Shown: positions 27,115 to 36,100 of the stretch, one piece after another
Layout of the letters: the number at the start of each line of letters is the position of its first letter
Position numbering within the stretch: the first letter of the stretch is position 1
Assembly: GCA_017631435.1 (NCBI GenBank)
Contig: JAGBTG010000027.1
Span: 22,286 to 86,285, forward strand
Reading direction: 5' to 3'
Origin: Bacteroidales bacterium
GTDB taxonomy: Bacteria; Bacteroidota; Bacteroidia; Bacteroidales; UBA932
DNA length: 64,000 bases
Notes under the pieces: generated by a model
Told to the model about the DNA's origin: nothing
The model's database searches: none
Seen by the model: only the letters and a program-made list of their open reading frames with translations
Program-made: the position numbers and the translations under genes

Positions 27115-28224
27115 TTACTCATAAACTACCCTCTTCACGCGGCGTGCAACCGAAGTGAAGATCTCGTATGGGATAGTATCAAGGATCTTGGCCATATCAT
27201 TTGCTGTAGGGTTATCACCAAAGATGGTAACCTTGTCGCCCACTTTTGCATCAACACCTGTAATGTCAATCATACACATGTCCATACAGATATTTCCAAT
27301 GGTTGGAACCAACTGGCCGTTTACACAGAATTTTGCATTTCCACGGCTGTAGTGGCGGTTAAGGCCGTCTGCGTAGCCAAGTGGAAGGGTTGCAATTGTC
27401 TTAGGGGTATCAAGTTTGCCGTGTCTGCCGTAGCCTACTGTACCATCCTCAGGGGTAAGTTCCTTAATCTGAAGAATCTTGCAAGTAAGTGAAGCTGCAG
27501 GTTTTACATTTGCCTGGTCAACTGCACTGATACCATAGATACCTACACCAAGGCGGGCCATATCCATCTGGTACTCAGGGAACCTCTCAATACCTGCAGA
27601 GTTGAGGATATGGTGGATAGGCTTGTAATCAAGAACTGCATCAATCATTGAAGAGTGTTTCTTGTACATCTCGTACTGTCCTCTTGTGAACTCGTCGTGC
27701 TGAGGATCATCTGAAGCAGCCAAATGTGAGAATATGGACTGTACCTTAACCCTTGGTTTGTCCTGCAGGTACTCCAAAAGCTCAGGAAGTTCATCTTTCA
27801 TGAAGCCCAATCTGTGCATACCTGTATCAAGTTTGATATGAACAGGATAGTGGTCTATATTTCTTGATGCAAGGTAAGCGTCAAATTTGCGCATGGCATC
27901 CATTGTAGGGATAGATGGCTCAAGGTAGTGGTTGACTATATCCTCAAATGAATCTGTACCCGCTGTAAGGACAAGGATAGGTTTCTTGATTCCGCCCACT
28001 CTAAGTTCAACACCCTCAACAGGATGGGCAATGCCAAAATAGTCTGCGCCGGCTTTCTCCATCTGGCTTGCAAACTCCACAGCACCGTGGCCGTATGAAT
28101 TGGCTTTAATTAGGATAAGCAATTTGGTAGTATCTTTCAGTTTTGATCTGAAATACTTGTAGTTGTGAAGCATGTTGGCATTGTTCAACTCCAACTGTGC
28201 AAAAGAATTTTGAACTAAATCCAT
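27115..28224 (-). CDS. alr: Alanine racemase
   Basis: A PLP enzyme that makes D-alanine for peptidoglycan. The 369-aa protein has ILIKANSYGHGAVEFA with the PLP-binding Lys near the N-terminus, and VGYGRHGKLDTPKTIATLPLGYADG with the catalytic Tyr in the C-terminal domain. It is a stand-alone racemase; many Bacteroidetes carry a MurF-Alr fusion as well. It is divergent from the small lipoprotein gene at 28281. Confidence 0.96.
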   Translation of the reverse strand: MDLVQNSFAQLELNNANMLHNYKYFRSKLKDTTKLLILIKANSYGHGAVEFASQMEKAGADYFGIAHPVEGVELRVGGIKKPILVLTAGTDSFEDIVNHYLEPSIPTMDAMRKFDAYLASRNIDHYPVHIKLDTGMHRLGFMKDELPELLEYLQDKPRVKVQSIFSHLAASDDPQHDEFTRGQYEMYKKHSSMIDAVLDYKPIHHILNSAGIERFPEYQMDMARLGVGIYGISAVDQANVKPAASLTCKILQIKELTPEDGTVGYGRHGKLDTPKTIATLPLGYADGLNRHYSRGNAKFCVNGQLVPTIGNICMDMCMIDITGVDAKVGDKVTIFGDNPTANDMAKILDTIPYEIFTSVARRVKRVVYE

Positions 28225-28280
28225 AAATCGTTGTATAGTTATAGGTCACTTTAATGATGTAAAATTAAAAAAAACAAACC

Positions 28281-28748
28281 ATGAAAACCAAATCTTTTTT
28301 AGCAATTGCATGTATTGCGGCAATTTCAATTGTTTCATGCGGCACAAGAAACAAATCCATTACAGAAAAACTCGTTGGAGTATGGACCGGCATTGACACT
28401 ATCCAGATTGCAACAATGGACTCAGTGGGAAACATTGCCATTGAAACCATAGCTGTCCCTATTGCAATTGAATACTTTGCAGACACCACCATGAGTGGCA
28501 AAGTGAGTTACAACGATTCCACAACAGCCAACATCTCTGCAGTTGTGATTGTAGGTGAACCTTATATCTCATATTCAGGCATTATGGAAATAAATGACGC
28601 AAAACATGACCTCAACGGAGAACTTGTTTACAGCGAGACCCCGGAGAGCCTTACAATGGAGTTTTTCTCACAAGACCCACAGACAGGGAAAGCCCACAAA
28701 GGGAAAGCAGTATTGAGCAGAAACGCCCAAGCACAGAAAAGCAAGTAG
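28281..28748 (+). CDS. Small lipoprotein of unknown function
   Basis: A 155-aa protein with a lipoprotein signal ending SIVSC. The rest is predicted beta-rich (LVGVWTG ... MSGKVSY ... GELVYSETPESLTMEFF) and looks like a lipocalin-type or DUF4488-like small barrel. I cannot assign a function. Confidence 0.7.
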   Translation: MKTKSFLAIACIAAISIVSCGTRNKSITEKLVGVWTGIDTIQIATMDSVGNIAIETIAVPIAIEYFADTTMSGKVSYNDSTTANISAVVIVGEPYISYSGIMEINDAKHDLNGELVYSETPESLTMEFFSQDPQTGKAHKGKAVLSRNAQAQKSK

Positions 28749-28769
28749 AATTTTCTGCAGGAAAGATAA

Positions 28770-28835
28770 TTTTTGGGCCAAAATGTATCGCAAAACTGTA
28801 ACTGATGCATTTTGGCCATATTTTGTGCCCAAAAA
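28770..28835. repeat. Nested dyad upstream of the M6 peptidase gene
   Basis: Two nested inverted pairs: TTTTTGGGC (28770) with GCCCAAAAA (28827), and CAAAATG (28779) with CATTTTG (28808). It lies just upstream of a TATCTTAG box at 28840-28847, so it could be the terminator of the small lipoprotein or an operator. Confidence 0.5.
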
Positions 28836-28866
28836 ATTGTATCTTAGCACATCTCACTGAGGCAGT

Positions 28867-30681
28867 ATGGGTACACACAGAAAACATATGGCATTTGCAT
28901 TTCTATCATTCCTGGCAGCAGGCATTTGCCTTGCAGCCACAGCAGTTGCCTTCAGGAAAGATTTTCTTACACAAAACATACATACAATACCTGTATTGCT
29001 GGTGGAGTTTTCAGATACAGGGTTTACACTCAACAACCCTACTGAAATGTTCCACAACCAGCTCAACGGAAACGGCTACAGCCATAACGGGGCACAAGGC
29101 TGTGCAGCGGAGTACTTCAACACCAACTTTCAAGGAACAGCAAGATTTGAATTTCCAATAGCTGCTCAAGTATCTCTCGACACCACTATTGCAACATATG
29201 GAGCCCACAGTGCCACCTTTAATGATACTGATGTAACACAATTGCTCCTTGATGCCTGCACCGCAGCACAGGCCCAGGGAACAGACTTTTCCCTATTTGA
29301 TCCCGACAACAACGGCACAATTGAGAACATCGCCATCATCTTTGCCGGATACAGCGAGTCTGAAGGGGCCAGTGCAGATGCCATATGGGCCCACCAGAAA
29401 ACCCTACCGGATGAGCAGATAACCATCTGTGGCCTGCAGGTCCTCTCATATACCTGCACACCTGAGCTGAAGGGGAACTCCGGCACAGAGATCTCCTCCA
29501 TAGGCACTTTCTGCCACGAGATTGCCCACTCTCTTGGCCTTCCCGACATGTATGACACAAACTCCGATACAGAAGGGCTTTCAACTGCACTTTGCGGCAC
29601 CCTCTCCCTGATGGACAAGGGAAATGCTTCAGGAGATGGCAATACACCACCTTACTTCACCTCCATAGAGAGGGAAATTCTGGGCATTGGAGAGGTGGAA
29701 GACCTTGTCCCGGGAAAGGAATACACACTGGAACCGGTGAATCTGTCGGGAAAAATATACAGGATAAAATGTGCATCTGAGGGGGAATACTACCTTTTGG
29801 AATGCAGGCATCCCGAGGGGTGGGACAAACATATTGGAGGGGGTGGACTTGTGTTGTACCACATTGACAAATCTGAATCTGTGCACGGAGGGTTCAGCTG
29901 CGCAGAGAGGTGGAGTTTCAACAATATCAACTGTTTTGCCGAGCATCCGTGCGCTGTTGCCCTTATCCCATCTGCAGGAGATGTGGGCACTACATCCCCG
30001 TTCTTTCCGGGAGTCTGCAAGATTACCGGCCTGAATTCGGAGAACCCTGCAGCCAGGCTTGCAGACTGGAACGGTGAAGGGACAGGCATTGCCCTTACTG
30101 AGATATGTTATTCCAACGGCACCGTAAGGTTCAGGACTCTGGAAGACTACTTCCCCTGCAGTTCACTGCCAAAAGCCATGGAGTGCAAGGTTGCAGCATA
30201 CCAGAATGACGCCAGGATAGAATGGACATCAGTGCTTCCGGCACAGGATGGGCCACAGATGACCTGGAGGGTAAGATGGCAGGAAAAAGGGGCACAAGAA
30301 TACAGCAGCACCATAGCCGATAACACTACGGTGTATCTGAGCGACCTTCAGCCCGGAACACAGTACAATGTTGAAATAAGGTGCATGAGGGGAATGCAGT
30401 TGGGGCAGCCTATGGAGATTAAAGTAAAGACCCAGCAGACAAGTTCCGATTTCCCATACATTCATATTGGCCATGAAGAGCTCGGTGTAGGGGACAAAAT
30501 GGATCTTAGAATCATGAACCTCCCGTCAGACTGCATTGGAGTAGAATGGAAATTTGGAGGAACAGGCGTTTCTTCGGATATCCTGATACTGGAATCATCG
30601 GGAACGGCAATACTGGAAGCAATTTTAAAATATTCAGATGGATCGGAAGAACACATATACAAAAAGATTACTGTTGAGTAG
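28867..30681 (+). CDS. M6-family metalloprotease, secreted
   Basis: A 604-aa secreted zinc protease of the immune-inhibitor-A type. A signal peptide (about 1-28) is followed by VLLVEFSDTGFTL, the usual start of M6 domains, and the zinc motif CHEIAHSLGLPDMYD (HExxHxxGxxD). A fibronectin type III-like module (EWTSVLPAQDGPQMTWRVRW ... PGTQYNVEIRC) covers about residues 430-520 and a small beta domain ends the protein. Substrate is unknown. The last 44 bp overlap the next gene. Confidence 0.9.
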   Translation: MGTHRKHMAFAFLSFLAAGICLAATAVAFRKDFLTQNIHTIPVLLVEFSDTGFTLNNPTEMFHNQLNGNGYSHNGAQGCAAEYFNTNFQGTARFEFPIAAQVSLDTTIATYGAHSATFNDTDVTQLLLDACTAAQAQGTDFSLFDPDNNGTIENIAIIFAGYSESEGASADAIWAHQKTLPDEQITICGLQVLSYTCTPELKGNSGTEISSIGTFCHEIAHSLGLPDMYDTNSDTEGLSTALCGTLSLMDKGNASGDGNTPPYFTSIEREILGIGEVEDLVPGKEYTLEPVNLSGKIYRIKCASEGEYYLLECRHPEGWDKHIGGGGLVLYHIDKSESVHGGFSCAERWSFNNINCFAEHPCAVALIPSAGDVGTTSPFFPGVCKITGLNSENPAARLADWNGEGTGIALTEICYSNGTVRFRTLEDYFPCSSLPKAMECKVAAYQNDARIEWTSVLPAQDGPQMTWRVRWQEKGAQEYSSTIADNTTVYLSDLQPGTQYNVEIRCMRGMQLGQPMEIKVKTQQTSSDFPYIHIGHEELGVGDKMDLRIMNLPSDCIGVEWKFGGTGVSSDILILESSGTAILEAILKYSDGSEEHIYKKITVE

Positions 30682-31099
30682 GCTCCTTATTGCAGCTGTT
30701 GCCGTTGCGTTACTGTTTTCATGCAGAAAGGATGAGGAAACAGATGGTGCCGGTATGCAGGATTTTGTCAAACGGGTAGAGTGCGGACTGTGGAGTCATG
30801 GCGGATTCCTTTTCAGATACGACCAAGAAAACTGCCAGTTCTCAATAAACCATGCCCGCAGGCTGGTAAGGATGCAGAGCGACAATCAGGAAGACTATGT
30901 CAACATCATATTTTCCGCACTCCCTACCCCTGCAATGACAAAAGTTGAAGCCGCATTAAGATACAAGGTAGGGAATGAAGAGATCTCCAACATCTCCAAT
31001 ATGGAGACCGTAAAGATTGATAGCAATAAATTTTGGTTATGGGACAGCAGCAACTGTTTGGGTATAATAATCTGTCTGGGCAGCGTAACCGGTGAATAA
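30638..31099 (+). CDS. Small lipoprotein overlapping the M6 gene
   Basis: A 153-aa protein whose N-terminus has a basic stretch, a hydrophobic helix and the lipobox LLFSC. I recognise no family. Its start lies 44 bp inside the M6 gene, so the two are probably translationally coupled and may function together, for example as an inhibitor or anchor; that is only inference from position. TTG at 30674 is an alternative start. Confidence 0.65.
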   Translation: MDRKNTYTKRLLLSRLLIAAVAVALLFSCRKDEETDGAGMQDFVKRVECGLWSHGGFLFRYDQENCQFSINHARRLVRMQSDNQEDYVNIIFSALPTPAMTKVEAALRYKVGNEEISNISNMETVKIDSNKFWLWDSSNCLGIIICLGSVTGE

Positions 31100-31100
31100 A

Positions 31101-31127
31101 AAAAAGTTGCGGTTAACGCAACTTTTT
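31101..31127 (+). terminator. Terminator after the M6/lipoprotein pair
   Basis: An 11-bp stem AAAAAGTTGCG/CGCAACTTTTT around GTTAA with a T run. It is nearly symmetric and may also serve the convergent histone-like gene. Confidence 0.85.
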
Positions 31128-31151
31128 TATTTCTTGCTGTAAATGAGCACC

Positions 31152-31328
31152 TTAGTTTTTACTAGCCTCAACAGAAAGTTTTCTGAACTCTTTCATCATC
31201 TTGCTTAGCTCAAGAGCTGATTTCCTTGCGCGTGTACCAGCTGCTTTGTTTCCCTTAAGTAGTTGAGCGTCAGCATCTTTACAGAAAGCGTCCATTTCAC
31301 CTTTAATTTTCTCAATTAGTTCTTTCAT
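31152..31328 (-). CDS. Histone H1-like (Hc1) DNA-binding protein
   Basis: A 58-aa basic helical protein. KGNKAAGTRARKSALELSKMMKEFRKLSVEASK matches the Hc1-like histone H1 family widespread in Bacteroidetes; it is expected to bind DNA and compact the nucleoid. I chose ATG 31326-31328 with GGAG just before it, rather than the upstream TTG at 31334. Confidence 0.85.
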   Translation of the reverse strand: MKELIEKIKGEMDAFCKDADAQLLKGNKAAGTRARKSALELSKMMKEFRKLSVEASKN

Positions 31329-31379
31329 CTCCAATAAATTTTTAGGTTAATTTCTTGTGTTAAAGTTAAAAACTAAATT

Positions 31380-31387
31380 TTATCTTT
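31380..31387 (+). promoter_or_regulatory. -7 box upstream of marC
   Basis: TATCTTTG, an exact TAnnTTTG match 29 bp before the start codon. Confidence 0.6.
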
Positions 31388-31416
31388 GCAAATAAAATAC
31401 GAAAAATAATTTAGTT

Positions 31417-32001
31417 ATGAGCTTAGAATTCAGCGTGAAAGAGATTGTGAGTGCGTTTATGGTACTATTTGCCATCATTGACATTACCGGCTCCATCCCA
31501 ATTATTATAGATTTAAAAAGCAAAGGAAACTCAATAAAACCATTACCTACAGTTATAGGTTCATTTGCAGTATTCATCGCTTTCCTTTATGCCGGTGAAG
31601 GACTGCTGTCATTGTTTGGAGTAGACATCCAGTCGTTTGCGGTTGCAGGCGCCATAGTGATCCTGGTACTTGCAATTGAGATGATTCTGGGAGTTGAACT
31701 GATGAAGAATGACGGTCCCAAAGGGGCAGCCACTCTGGTGCCGCTGATTTTCCCGCTTATTGCAGGAGCCGGCACACTTACCACACTGTTGTCATTGCGC
31801 GCAGAGTTCCAGACCGAGAATATCATTGTTGCAATCATACTGAACATGGTATTTGTTTACCTTGTACTGGCCAAATTGCCTCTTATTGAGAAAGTATTCG
31901 GACAGAGCCTTATCTATGTATTGAGGAAATTCTTTGGAATCATCCTCCTTGCAATGGCAGTGAAGCTGTTTGTAACAAATATTTCAACTCTGCTAGGATA
32001 A
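31417..32001 (+). CDS. MarC-family integral membrane protein
   Basis: A 194-aa inner-membrane protein with six hydrophobic segments. FAIIDITGSIPIIIDL is the family's N-terminal signature (normally D-x-x-G-x-x-P), and LIFPLIAGAGTLTTLLSL is the matching repeat in the second half. MarC was once linked to multiple antibiotic resistance, but its function is unclear. holA starts 7 nt downstream. Confidence 0.9.
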   Translation: MSLEFSVKEIVSAFMVLFAIIDITGSIPIIIDLKSKGNSIKPLPTVIGSFAVFIAFLYAGEGLLSLFGVDIQSFAVAGAIVILVLAIEMILGVELMKNDGPKGAATLVPLIFPLIAGAGTLTTLLSLRAEFQTENIIVAIILNMVFVYLVLAKLPLIEKVFGQSLIYVLRKFFGIILLAMAVKLFVTNISTLLG

Positions 32002-32008
32002 CAACACA

Positions 32009-33052
32009 ATGGCCAAACAGACAGAGCAGGACAACCTTCAGCAGATGAATGCCCTCCTAGCCAATATTAAGGGAGGGAAATTCAGTCCCGTATATATTCT
32101 TATGGGAGAGGAGCCCTATTACTCAGACATAATCATTGAGGCCATTCTTGCCAACGTACTTGAACCTTCTGAAAGGGATTTCAACCAGACCGTTGTATAC
32201 GCACAGGATACTACTTCCGCAGATATAGTGCAGGCCTGCCGACGCTTTCCAATGTTTGCCCCAAGGCAGCTTGTTATGGTTAAGGAGGCCCAACACCTTA
32301 CCAGGCTTGATATCCTTGAGCAATATCTGGAGAGTCCTTCTGAGGAGACTGTACTTGTACTTGCCTTTACCAACAAGTCTGTAGACAAGCGCACAGGGTT
32401 CTACAAGAAAGCAAAAGCCAGCGCTACAGTTTTTGAATCAAAGGCCATAGCTGAATGGGATGTAGCCAAATGGATTACATCCTATATTCAGGGGAAAGGG
32501 TTTTCCATCACTCCAGATGCTGCATCCCTAATGGCCGAGCACACCGGAAACGTCCTCCGCAAGATAGTGCTCGAGGCCGACAAACTCTTTAAAGGGCTCC
32601 CTGCAGACAAGAAGGAGATTACCGTAAAGGATATTGAGACCAACATTGGCATAAGCAGGGAATTCTCTGCTTTTGAACTTACAAAATCACTTGTTTTTAA
32701 AGATTACGCCAATGCATACAGGATTGCCCGCCACTTTGGAGACAATCCAAAGAAATACCCCCTTGTACTCACATTGGGAGCTATGTTCTTCTTTTTCTCC
32801 AGACTGCTCAAATGCCACGCATACTACATGAAGGATGGCGGCATAATGGAGAACTCCATCCGCAAGGCGGGAATCTTTGCCCAAGGTCAGATAAAGGAAT
32901 ATGCCACAGCAATGCGTGCTTTCCCTATAAAGAAGACAATGTCCACAATAGCCCTCATAAAGGAGTATGACTACAAAAGCAAAAGCGGAAATGCCGGAGG
33001 CGCTTCTGAAGGGGATCTTCTTGTTGAGCTTATTTCACACATCATACACTGA
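32009..33052 (+). CDS. holA: DNA polymerase III delta subunit
   Basis: The clamp-loader subunit that opens the sliding clamp. The 347-aa protein has an N-terminal domain beginning SPVYILMGEEPYYSDIIIEAI, QLVMVKEAQHL and a helical C-terminal domain with ANAYRIARHFGDNPKKYPLVLTLG. It follows marC closely and may share its promoter. A separate promoter precedes the next gene. Confidence 0.92.
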   Translation: MAKQTEQDNLQQMNALLANIKGGKFSPVYILMGEEPYYSDIIIEAILANVLEPSERDFNQTVVYAQDTTSADIVQACRRFPMFAPRQLVMVKEAQHLTRLDILEQYLESPSEETVLVLAFTNKSVDKRTGFYKKAKASATVFESKAIAEWDVAKWITSYIQGKGFSITPDAASLMAEHTGNVLRKIVLEADKLFKGLPADKKEITVKDIETNIGISREFSAFELTKSLVFKDYANAYRIARHFGDNPKKYPLVLTLGAMFFFFSRLLKCHAYYMKDGGIMENSIRKAGIFAQGQIKEYATAMRAFPIKKTMSTIALIKEYDYKSKSGNAGGASEGDLLVELISHIIH

Positions 33053-33071
33053 CAATCCCCCTTTTTTGTTG

Positions 33072-33079
33072 TATCTTTG
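33072..33079 (+). promoter_or_regulatory. -7 box upstream of the HsdR_N-domain gene
   Basis: TATCTTTG, an exact TAnnTTTG match, gives a leader of about 14 nt. Confidence 0.65.
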
Positions 33080-33098
33080 CGGTAAATTACGGAATTGA

Positions 33099-33497
33099 AT
33101 GGAAGGAACTGTTTTTGACCCGCTGAGAAAAAAACATGTCTCTCTTACCCCGGAGGAACAGGTAAGGCAACACTTCATACACTGGCTCAATGTTGAGAGG
33201 GGATATCCTCTGCAGCTGATGGCCAGCGAATACACCATAAAACTTGGGAGCAAGAGTTTCAGGTGCGATATTGTAGCCTTTGACAACAACCTCAAGCCAC
33301 AGATAATTGTGGAATGCAAGGCCCCCCAGGTAAAACTGAGCAACACAGTTCTCCAACAGGTGCTCAACTACAATCTTGTGCTTAAAGTGCCGCATCTGGT
33401 AATTACAAACGGAGAATCCACATGCGTATGCAGCTACAACAGCCTTATGGGCAGATATGAATTTGCACAGGACATTCCCCACCATTCATCAAAGTAG
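33099..33497 (+). CDS. Stand-alone HsdR N-terminal (PD-(D/E)XK) domain protein
   Basis: A 132-aa soluble protein equal to the nuclease domain of type I restriction subunit R, without the helicase. Active-site pattern: FRCDIVAFD (Asp) and IIVECKAP (Glu-x-Lys), followed by QQVLNYNLVLKVPHLVITNG. No hsdM or hsdS is near, and it sits 9 nt before the CCA-adding enzyme gene in a housekeeping context, so a restriction role is unlikely. The family is common in Bacteroidetes and has no settled function. Confidence 0.85.
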   Translation: MEGTVFDPLRKKHVSLTPEEQVRQHFIHWLNVERGYPLQLMASEYTIKLGSKSFRCDIVAFDNNLKPQIIVECKAPQVKLSNTVLQQVLNYNLVLKVPHLVITNGESTCVCSYNSLMGRYEFAQDIPHHSSK

Positions 33498-33506
33498 AAC
33501 AGACAA

Positions 33507-34913
33507 ATGGAACATTTGAACAGCAAAATATTCAAGATAGTAGCCTCTGCAGCAAAAGAGCAGGGAGTAAGGGCCTTTGTAATAGGAGGCTTTGTAAGGG
33601 ACTGCTTTCTCAAAAGGCCGAGCAAAGATATAGACATTGTTGTAGAGGGAAGCGGCATTGCCCTTGCTGAACTTGTTGCCAAGAAGGTTGGCAGCAAGCT
33701 TTCTGTTTTCAAGAATTTTGGAACAGCCATGCTGCGCTACAAGGAAAACAGGGAGTCTGAATGGATAGAACTTGAGTTTGTAGGGGCCCGCAAAGAATCC
33801 TACAGAAGGGAATCACGCAAGCCTATAGTGGAGGACGGCACCCTTGAAGAGGACCAGCAGAGAAGGGACTTTACTATAAACGCACTTGCTTTCAGCCTTC
33901 AGGAGGAGGACTTTGGTGCATTGGTAGACCCTTTCAACGGAATGGAAGACCTTAAAAACGGCCTTATCCGCACACCGCTTGATCCCGACACCACCTACTC
34001 GGACGATCCCCTGAGAATGATCCGTGCAATCCGCTTTGCCACCCAGCTCGGCTTTACAATTGTACCGGAATCCCTGGAGAGCATAAGGAGAAACAAGGAA
34101 AGACTCTCAATCCTTTCCCGTGAGAGGATAGCAGAGGAGCTCAACAAAATTCTCATGGCTGCAAAACCGTCAATAGGATTCTACCTTCTTGAGCAGACAG
34201 GACTGCTTGAGCAGTTCCTGCCTCAGATTAGCAAACTCAAAGGGGTTGAAACCCTGGAAGGAAAAGGGCACAAGGACATTTTCGCCCACACATTGCAGGT
34301 TTTGGACAATATCTGTCCCAATACAGATAACCTGTGGCTCAGATGGGCTGCACTGCTGCACGACATAGGAAAGCCAAGCACCAAGAAATATGAGCCCGGC
34401 ACAGGCTGGACATTCCACAGCCACGATTTCATTGGAGGAAAGATGGTTCCGGGTGTATTCAAGCAGCTGAAAATGCCTCTGAACGAAAAGATGAAGTATG
34501 TACAGAAAATTGTACAACTGCACCTGCGCCCAATTGCCCTTGCCCAGGAAGAGGTTACAGACTCGGCAGTTAGAAGGCTGCTGTTTGATGCAGGAGATGA
34601 TGTAGATGACCTTATGAAACTCTGCGAGGCCGACATCACCTCAAAGAACGACAAACTCGTACAGAAACACAAACGCAATTTTGCACTTGTAAGGGAAAAA
34701 CTTATAGAAGTGGAGGCAAAAGATGCCATAAGGAACTTCCAGAACCCTATAAGCGGAGAGCTGATAATGCAGAAATACAATATCCCTCCAGGACGCGAGA
34801 TTGGAATTATAAAGGAATATGTAAAGGAGGCAATCCTTGAAGGTATAATAGAAAACAACTATGAGCAGGCATACGCCCTCATGGAAAAAAAAGCAGCGGA
34901 AATGGGACTATAG
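33507..34913 (+). CDS. cca: CCA tRNA nucleotidyltransferase with HD domain
   Basis: It adds or repairs the 3' CCA of tRNAs. The 468-aa protein has the class II nucleotidyltransferase head [25 protein letters not shown] with the catalytic DxD, the neck [27 protein letters not shown], and a C-terminal HD domain ([20 protein letters not shown]). Poly(A) polymerase activity is a possible alternative for this clade. Its end overlaps the convergent C_GCAxxG_C_C gene by 6 nt. Confidence 0.93.
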   Translation: MEHLNSKIFKIVASAAKEQGVRAFVIGGFVRDCFLKRPSKDIDIVVEGSGIALAELVAKKVGSKLSVFKNFGTAMLRYKENRESEWIELEFVGARKESYRRESRKPIVEDGTLEEDQQRRDFTINALAFSLQEEDFGALVDPFNGMEDLKNGLIRTPLDPDTTYSDDPLRMIRAIRFATQLGFTIVPESLESIRRNKERLSILSRERIAEELNKILMAAKPSIGFYLLEQTGLLEQFLPQISKLKGVETLEGKGHKDIFAHTLQVLDNICPNTDNLWLRWAALLHDIGKPSTKKYEPGTGWTFHSHDFIGGKMVPGVFKQLKMPLNEKMKYVQKIVQLHLRPIALAQEEVTDSAVRRLLFDAGDDVDDLMKLCEADITSKNDKLVQKHKRNFALVREKLIEVEAKDAIRNFQNPISGELIMQKYNIPPGREIGIIKEYVKEAILEGIIENNYEQAYALMEKKAAEMGL

Positions 34914-35393
34914 CCCGTTTCCGCTTTCTTTAAGATACTCTCCAAAAATCTGTGCCGCGCTACGCACCATCTCTACACACGGACGCTTTTTGTAATACTC
35001 CGCATTCCTCTCCTGAGGCTGTACCGGAGCACCTATACCGGTCTCTTTTTTCTCCCTCAACCCAAGCAGCTCCGCACACACTATTGAGCCGTTGATTTGG
35101 GCAAACTTTGCAGCCATATCCTGCACCACAGCATAATTGGCCCCTTTGCCTCCGTTATCCTTAGGGTCGGTGCATCCTGTCTGCAATCCTGCCAACAGGA
35201 ACATTCCGCACGCTGCACCACAAGTTTCCCTCATCCTTCCAATACCGGCACCAAAAGATGCCGACATCCTGAGCGCCTGCTCCTGCGTAAAACCATAAAT
35301 GTCTGCATACGCAGCCACAACACTCTGGGAACAGTTGTACCCCTCCTTAAAGAATCCTACTGCCCGTTCTACTCTCTCTTCAATGTCAATCAT
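34908..35393 (-). CDS. C_GCAxxG_C_C-family redox-type protein
   Basis: A 161-aa soluble protein with [14 protein letters not shown], then [26 protein letters not shown], then two more Cys ([15 protein letters not shown]). This is the C-GCAxxG-C-C family signature, thought to bind a metal or participate in redox chemistry. It lies 38 nt downstream of the NifX-like gene on the same strand, which also suggests iron or metal chemistry. Confidence 0.9.
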   Translation of the reverse strand: MIDIEERVERAVGFFKEGYNCSQSVVAAYADIYGFTQEQALRMSASFGAGIGRMRETCGAACGMFLLAGLQTGCTDPKDNGGKGANYAVVQDMAAKFAQINGSIVCAELLGLREKKETGIGAPVQPQERNAEYYKKRPCVEMVRSAAQIFGEYLKESGNGL

Positions 35394-35431
35394 AATTTCT
35401 TCCCGATAAATTTAAGAAACCCTGCCGTTTT

Positions 35432-35779
35432 CTAATGACACTCATGATGGTGGCAAATCTCGCCGTTATCCTTCACCTCACCTCTGAGGTAAGCCTCAAC
35501 AAGCTCATCCACAGGTCCGCTGCAACCTCTGATTACAGCAATGCTGTTCCTGCCAAGGACATTCTTTGCCCCCTCGCCCATATTGCCTGCAAGCATAATC
35601 TCCACACCCATCTGGTGAAGCACCGGCGCAATGTTTGACTTGCAGCCGCAACCCTCAGGTGAAGGCATGGTCTCCTTGACAACAACCTTGTTATCCTCAA
35701 TAGTATATATAGTATAATATGCACAGTGGCCGAAATGATTGTCAACCACATTGTCTCTTGTTGGTACCGCTATTTTCAT
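35432..35779 (-). CDS. NifX/NifB-type dinitrogenase iron-molybdenum cofactor domain protein
   Basis: A 115-aa single-domain protein. MKIAVPTRDNVVDNHFGHCAYYTIY is the usual start of the family and MGVEIMLAGNMGEGAKNVL its core. Nitrogen fixation genes are absent; such proteins in non-fixers are thought to carry Fe-S or metal clusters. Extra ligands are present: GCGCK in the middle and a His/Cys tail (ICHHHECH). A TATCTTTA-like box lies at 35806-35813 on the minus strand. Confidence 0.88.
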   Translation of the reverse strand: MKIAVPTRDNVVDNHFGHCAYYTIYTIEDNKVVVKETMPSPEGCGCKSNIAPVLHQMGVEIMLAGNMGEGAKNVLGRNSIAVIRGCSGPVDELVEAYLRGEVKDNGEICHHHECH

Positions 35780-35830
35780 CTCAAAAACATTTTAATTAAA
35801 CCTCGTAAAGATACAAAAAAAAACGCACCC

Positions 35831-35935
35831 GGAAGCCGCACCCGGCGTGAGCCGTAAACAAAAAAGGCGTCATCAGACGCCCGGCGGAGGCCGTGTAACA
35901 CGGAAGGCCGGGAGCCGCACCCAGCGTGAGCTGTA
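35831..35935. repeat. 26-bp direct repeat pair flanking hairpins
   Basis: Two copies of GGRAGCCGCACCCRGCGTGAGCYGTA (35831-35856 and 35910-35935, three mismatches), each followed by an A run. Between them are a 6-bp hairpin GGCGTC-ATCA-GACGCC and a hairpin CCGTG-TAA-CACGG within CCGGC/GCCGG. No gene is visible in 35780-36100. Confidence 0.7.
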
Positions 35936-35940
35936 TAAAA

Positions 35941-35966
35941 AAAGACAGCCGTGCAGGGCTGCCTTT
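35941..35966. terminator. Terminator downstream of the fucosidase
   Basis: A stem of about 10 bp with one mismatch (AAAGACAGCC with GGCTGCCTTT) followed by TTTTC on the + strand. It lies between the fucosidase end and the NifX-like promoter; a second hairpin (35866-35881) could also terminate. Confidence 0.55.
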
Positions 35967-36100
35967 TTTCAAAATAACAAAAAACCTATTTATAAATTAA
36001 TAGAAATAAGTACAAGAAATAAAAATGGGCTTTTAATTTCAAAAGCATTACAAATATAATACTTTTTTATCCAAAACAAAGTTTTTGTGCTAAAAAATTA

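Noticed and set aside
33099-33497. Type I restriction-modification system
   Set aside because: Only the HsdR N-terminal domain is present; no helicase, methylase or specificity gene.
34908-35779. Nitrogen-fixation locus
   Set aside because: A NifX-like and a C_GCAxxG_C_C protein alone do not make one; no nifHDK or nifENB.
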